From the NCBI RefSeq assembly GCF_002288525.1, contig NZ_CP023067.1:2418001-2482000 (forward strand): a stretch of 64,000 bases of DNA, read 5' to 3'. How positions within the stretch are numbered: the first letter of the stretch is position 1; each line of letters opens with the position of its first letter. The stretch is from Sinorhizobium sojae CCBAU 05684. Its GTDB lineage: Bacteria > Pseudomonadota > Alphaproteobacteria > Rhizobiales > Rhizobiaceae. Shown here piece by piece: positions 60,477-64,000 of the stretch. The notes under the pieces were generated by a model. The model was not told the origin of the DNA. It worked only from the letters and a program-made list of their open reading frames with translations, and did no database searches. The position numbers and the translations under genes are program-made.

Positions 60477-60673
60477 GGATCGCCTCCTTCCCCTTGATTT
60501 GCTGCCATTATTTGCCATGCCCTGTCAAACCAAGGCGTAAATCGACCCGCACTTCGAGGAAAAAAGAGCGCAACCCTCCGGATTCGCGGAAAGCGCGGCC
60601 AAAATTTTACCGTTTGATAAAAAAATAAAGCGTGATACCGTTTCCTATCCTGAGAAAACATTGGGAGCCAAAA
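60477..60673. other. Divergent promoter region smoC-preT
   Basis: About 197 bases. The right part is AT-rich with two direct copies of TACCGTTT (60608-60615 and 60636-60643) 28 bases apart, a possible activator or repressor site for preTA. GGGAG serves the preT start. Confidence 0.5.
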
Positions 60674-62035
60674 ATGGGAACGACGCAATCTGGGATTCTC
60701 GCCGGGCGCCTGCCGCTCGCGGAGTACGAGGAGAACTTCTCCGACCTTCATCCGCCACTCGACAAACACGAAGCGCTCGTTGCCGCGGACCGCTGTTACT
60801 TCTGTCATGACGCGCCCTGCATGACGGCCTGTCCCACCTCCATCGATATTCCGTTGTTCATCCGGCAGATCGCGACGGGCAACCCGATCGGTTCCGCCAA
60901 GACCATCTTCGACCAGAACATCCTGGGCGGGATGTGCGCCCGCGTCTGTCCCACCGAAACGCTCTGCGAGCAGGCCTGCGTGCGCAACACCGCCGAGGAG
61001 CGGCCGGTCGAGATCGGGCGCTTGCAGCGCTATGCGACCGACATCGCGATGAGGGAGGACAAGCAGTACTATACGCGGCCCGCGCCCTCGGGCCGCAGGG
61101 TTGCTGTCGTCGGCGCCGGGCCCGCCGGCCTTGCCTGCGCCCATCGCCTCGCCATCAAGGGACACGACGTGGTGATCTATGACGCCCGTGAAAAATCCGG
61201 CGGCCTCAACGAATATGGCATTGCCGCCTACAAGTCGGTCGACGACTTCGCCCAGAAGGAGGTCGACTATGTGCTGTCCGTCGGTGGCATCGAGATACGC
61301 CATGGCCAGGCGCTTGGCCGCGACTTCTCGCTCGCCGACCTGGCCGAGCAGCATGACGCCGTCTTCCTCGGCCTCGGCCTGGCCGGCGTCAACGCGCTCA
61401 GGATGGAAGGCGAGAATGCCGCTGGCGTCGAGGACGCCGTGGATTTCATCGCCGCGCTGCGCCAATCGAAGACCAGGGCCGACATTCCCGTCGGTCGACG
61501 GGTCGTCGTCCTCGGCGGCGGCATGACCGCGATCGACGCGGCCGTACAGGCAAAACTGCTCGGCGCCGAAGAAGTGACGATCTGCTACCGCCGCGGCAAG
61601 GAGCACATGAACGCCTCGGAATTCGAGCAGGATCTGGCCACTTCCAAGGGCGTCACCATTCGCCACTGGCTGCAGCCGAAGCGCATAGCCGTGAAGGACG
61701 GCAAGGTTGCCGGCATCGAGCTCGAATACACCACCCTTGTAGAGGGCAAGCTGATGCCGACCGGGGAGACCGGTATCATTGCCGCCGACCAGATCTTCAA
61801 GGCGATCGGCCAGACATTCGAGGCCTCGGGCCTCGGCGCGCTTCAGATGGAGGGCGGGCGCATCACCGTCGATCAGGACGGCCGCACCTCGCTGGCAAAG
61901 GTATGGGCGGGCGGCGACTGCGTGCGTGGCGGCGAAGACCTGACCGTCTCGGCCGTCGCCATGGGACGCGACGCCGCCGAATCGATCAACCAAGCCCTCG
62001 CCGCGGAAGCGCCGCTGGCGAGCGCCGTTGCTTGA
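60674..62035 (+). CDS. preT: NAD-dependent dihydropyrimidine dehydrogenase subunit PreT
   Basis: A 453-residue flavoprotein. Two four-Cys blocks at the N-terminus, CYFCHDAPCMTACPTSID and CARVCPTETLCEQAC, hold iron-sulfur clusters. The FAD loop VVGAGPAGLACAHRLA and the NAD(P) loop VVLGGGMTAIDAAVQAK follow. With PreA it reduces uracil and thymine at the start of reductive pyrimidine breakdown. GGGAG precedes the ATG at 60674. preA follows after 31 bases. Confidence 0.93.
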   Translation: MGTTQSGILAGRLPLAEYEENFSDLHPPLDKHEALVAADRCYFCHDAPCMTACPTSIDIPLFIRQIATGNPIGSAKTIFDQNILGGMCARVCPTETLCEQACVRNTAEERPVEIGRLQRYATDIAMREDKQYYTRPAPSGRRVAVVGAGPAGLACAHRLAIKGHDVVIYDAREKSGGLNEYGIAAYKSVDDFAQKEVDYVLSVGGIEIRHGQALGRDFSLADLAEQHDAVFLGLGLAGVNALRMEGENAAGVEDAVDFIAALRQSKTRADIPVGRRVVVLGGGMTAIDAAVQAKLLGAEEVTICYRRGKEHMNASEFEQDLATSKGVTIRHWLQPKRIAVKDGKVAGIELEYTTLVEGKLMPTGETGIIAADQIFKAIGQTFEASGLGALQMEGGRITVDQDGRTSLAKVWAGGDCVRGGEDLTVSAVAMGRDAAESINQALAAEAPLASAVA

Positions 62036-62066
62036 AAAGCGGAACTGGATCGAGAGGACGAGAACA

Positions 62067-63380
62067 ATGGCTGATCTTCGCAACAATTTTGTCGGCATCA
62101 AATCCCCGAACCCGTTCTGGCTCGCCTCGGCACCGCCGACGGACAAGGCCTACAATGTCGAGCGCGCCTTCAAGGCGGGCTGGGGCGGCGTCGTCTGGAA
62201 GACCCTCGGCGAGGAAGGGCCGCCGGTCGTCAACGTCAACGGCCCGCGCTACGGCGCGATCTGGGGCGCTGACCGGCGGCTGTTGGGCTTGAACAACATC
62301 GAGCTCATTACAGACCGCGACCTTTACGTGAACCTGCGCGAGATGAAGCAGGTGAAGATGAACTGGCCGGACCGAGCGCTCATCGCCTCGATCATGGTGC
62401 CCTGTGACGAGGACGCCTGGAAGGCCATCCTGCCGCTCGTCGAAGAAACAGGCGCCGACGGCATCGAGCTCAACTTCGGCTGTCCGCACGGCATGTCCGA
62501 GCGCGGCATGGGTTCCGCGGTCGGGCAGGTACCGGAATATATCGAGATGGTCGTTCGGTGGTGCAAGCAATATACGCGTATGCCGGTGATCACCAAGCTG
62601 ACGCCGAACATCACCGACATCCGCAAGCCGGCCCGCGCCGCCAAGGCCGGCGGCACCGATGCGGTGTCTCTGATCAACACCATCAACTCGATCACCTCGG
62701 TCAATCTCGACACCTTCTCGCCGGAACCGTCGATCGACGGCCGCGGCAGCCATGGCGGCTATTGCGGGCCGGCGGTCAAGCCGATCGCCCTCAACATGGT
62801 TGCCGAGATAGCCCGTGATCCGGAGACCTATGGCCTGCCGATCTCCGGCATCGGCGGCATCACCACCTGGCGGGATGCCGCGGAATTCATCGCACTCGGG
62901 GCCGGCAACGTCCAGGTCTGCACGGCCGCGATGACCTACGGCTTCAAGATCGTCCAGGAAATGATCACGGGCCTTTCCGACTGGATGGACGCCAAGGGTC
63001 ACCGGACGCTCGACGACATCCGCGGCCGCGCCGCCCCGAATGTCACCGACTGGCAGTATCTCAACCTCAACTACGTCACCAAGGCAAAGATCGACCAGGA
63101 CGCCTGCATCAAATGCGGCCGCTGTCACATCGCCTGCGAGGACACCTCGCACCAGGCGATCACGCAGTTCGTCAATGGCGTGCGCCGCTTCGAAGTGATC
63201 GAGGAGGAATGCGTCGGCTGCAATCTCTGCGTCAACGTCTGTCCGGTCGAGAACTGCATCACCATGGAGCCGCTTGCCGCTGGCACGCTCGACCGGCGGA
63301 CCGGCAAGCCGGTCGATCCGGACTACGCGAACTGGACCACGCATCCGAACAACCCGATGGCCCGTGAGGCCGCGGAGTAG
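62067..63380 (+). CDS. preA: NAD-dependent dihydropyrimidine dehydrogenase subunit PreA
   Basis: A 437-residue protein with a dihydroorotate-dehydrogenase-like barrel (residues about 1-310; FVGIKSPNPFWLASAPPTDK at the start and INTINSITSVNLDTFSPEPS in the middle, the substrate loop) and two 4Fe-4S motifs, CIKCGRCHIAC and CVGCNLCVNVCPVENC. It carries the flavin site for pyrimidine reduction. Text matches PreA rather than DHODH. Start ATG 62067 has GAGAGGA upstream. A hairpin follows the stop. Confidence 0.94.
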   Translation: MADLRNNFVGIKSPNPFWLASAPPTDKAYNVERAFKAGWGGVVWKTLGEEGPPVVNVNGPRYGAIWGADRRLLGLNNIELITDRDLYVNLREMKQVKMNWPDRALIASIMVPCDEDAWKAILPLVEETGADGIELNFGCPHGMSERGMGSAVGQVPEYIEMVVRWCKQYTRMPVITKLTPNITDIRKPARAAKAGGTDAVSLINTINSITSVNLDTFSPEPSIDGRGSHGGYCGPAVKPIALNMVAEIARDPETYGLPISGIGGITTWRDAAEFIALGAGNVQVCTAAMTYGFKIVQEMITGLSDWMDAKGHRTLDDIRGRAAPNVTDWQYLNLNYVTKAKIDQDACIKCGRCHIACEDTSHQAITQFVNGVRRFEVIEEECVGCNLCVNVCPVENCITMEPLAAGTLDRRTGKPVDPDYANWTTHPNNPMAREAAE

Positions 63381-63402
63381 GCGAGTCCATTGAACAGATC
63401 AC

Positions 63403-63425
63403 GAGGCCGCCGGATCGGCGGCCTC
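63403..63425 (+). terminator. Stem-loop after preA
   Basis: GAGGCCGCC-ggatc-GGCGGCCTC, a perfect 9-bp stem 22 bases past the stop. No U-tract, so strength is uncertain. Confidence 0.55.
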
Positions 63426-63580
63426 CGTCGCCTGCCTGTGGCCAGGTACTCGTGCGGTAGGTCGCCGATCACAAAAACGAAACAGTTTGTGTAGGAAACG
63501 TAAGTTGTCGGGGACGGCGATCTGGTGAATAAGAAGCGGCATCAGACGCCACCACAGGGTTGCAATCCGGGCAGACTGCT

Positions 63581-64000
63581 TGACGATCCTTTCCGCCGAC
63601 ATCCGCAAGAAAGCGCACCTGGTCTCTGGCGCCGTGCTCGGCTCCTTTGTCCTGTGCCATCTCATCAACCATTCGCTCGGTCTCATTTCCGTCGGCGCGA
63701 TGGAAGCAGGGCGGCGCACGCTCGGCCTGCTTTGGCAGAGCACGCCCGGAACCGTCCTCCTCTATAGTGCCCTTCTCCTGCACTTCCTGATGGCGCTCGA
63801 CAGCCTCTATCGTCGCCAAACCCTGCGAATGCCCGTCGGCGAGGCTTTGAAGATCGTCTTCGGCCTGAGCCTGCCCTTTCTGCTCATACCCCATGTCGTC
63901 GCGGCCCGCGTGGAACCGATCCTGACCGGGATCAACGCCGACTATCCGATGATCCTGCGCGGGCTCTGGTCGCATGCCTCAAACGCCTCGCGGCAGAGCG
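63581..64000 (+). CDS. Membrane protein with SDH-like N-terminal helices, probably a class III adenylate cyclase (3' end outside window)
   Basis: The frame from TTG at 63581 is open to the window edge (140 codons). It reads TILSADIRKKAHLVSGAVLG, LCHLINHSLGLISVGAMEAG, TVLLYSALLLHFLMALDSLY and MPVGEALKIVFGLSLPFLLI, with His residues in several hydrophobic segments as in succinate-dehydrogenase-type haem anchors. This start is shared by a group of rhizobial membrane adenylate cyclases, where it may hold haem and sense redox state. The cyclase domain itself would be outside the window, so the call is by resemblance from memory. No ATG is available; TTG is the best start but lacks a strong ribosome site. 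Confidence 0.55.

Noticed and set aside
60239-62146. Long minus-strand open frame opposite preT
   Set aside because: It mirrors preT and runs through the smoC start and promoter; no protein family is visible.

Overview
The window is a high-GC alphaproteobacterial chromosome segment, most likely from Sinorhizobium/Ensifer. The reasons are the combination of chvE-gguABC with a divergent gbpR, an idhA with an IolR-type operator, a complete smo/mtlK polyol cluster beside phyR-nepR-ecfG, carboxyspermidine-type polyamine genes, and many copies of a palindromic intergenic repeat of the RIME type known from rhizobia. The species call is an inference from gene content and order.

Layout. 1-2.6 kb: 3' end of a DEAD-box helicase gene, a DMT exporter and a GyrI-like protein. 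2.9-6.2 kb: operon of circularly permuted ATP-grasp, alpha-E and transglutaminase proteins. 6.3-16.2 kb: sugar uptake (ChvE, GguA, GguB) and the lower L-arabinose-type pathway (dehydratase, GguC/AraD1, aldehyde dehydrogenase), with divergent gbpR. 16.2-23.5 kb: two small unknown genes, idhA, and a ROK repressor divergent from xylFHG. 23.6-27 kb: tRNA-Arg(CCG), followed by a lower-GC patch holding an IS-like remnant, a doubly broken DUF2971 gene, two related small membrane proteins and an orphan protein with a nuclease-like motif. 27-29.7 kb: carboxynorspermidine decarboxylase and dehydrogenase, preceded by a possible leader ORF. 30-32.4 kb: DUF488, EF-hand and FAD-oxidase genes. 32.5-38.9 kb: peptide ABC transporter operon with an M19 dipeptidase; its binding-protein gene carries a frameshift. 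39-45 kb: lipoprotein hydrolase, TetR-SMR efflux pair, truncated haemoglobin, DUF423, ABM monooxygenase, DUF2325 and a TonB operon with an iron-responsive box. 45.5-50 kb: two envelope-type small proteins and the general stress response module (HWE kinase, EcfG, NepR, PhyR). 50.4-60.5 kb: FGGY kinase, HAD phosphatase, mtlK, smoS, smoK, smoG, smoF, smoE and smoC for hexitol uptake and oxidation. 60.6-63.4 kb: preT-preA pyrimidine reduction. The right edge holds the start of a membrane protein resembling the N-terminus of some class III cyclases.

Most of the window is carbon-source acquisition: four sugar or polyol ABC systems, each next to its own regulator or operator, with peptide uptake, polyamine synthesis and stress signalling between them. 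The least explained parts are the tRNA-Arg-linked patch, the leader ORF before the polyamine genes, and the mirror-image EcfG promoters between nepR and phyR.
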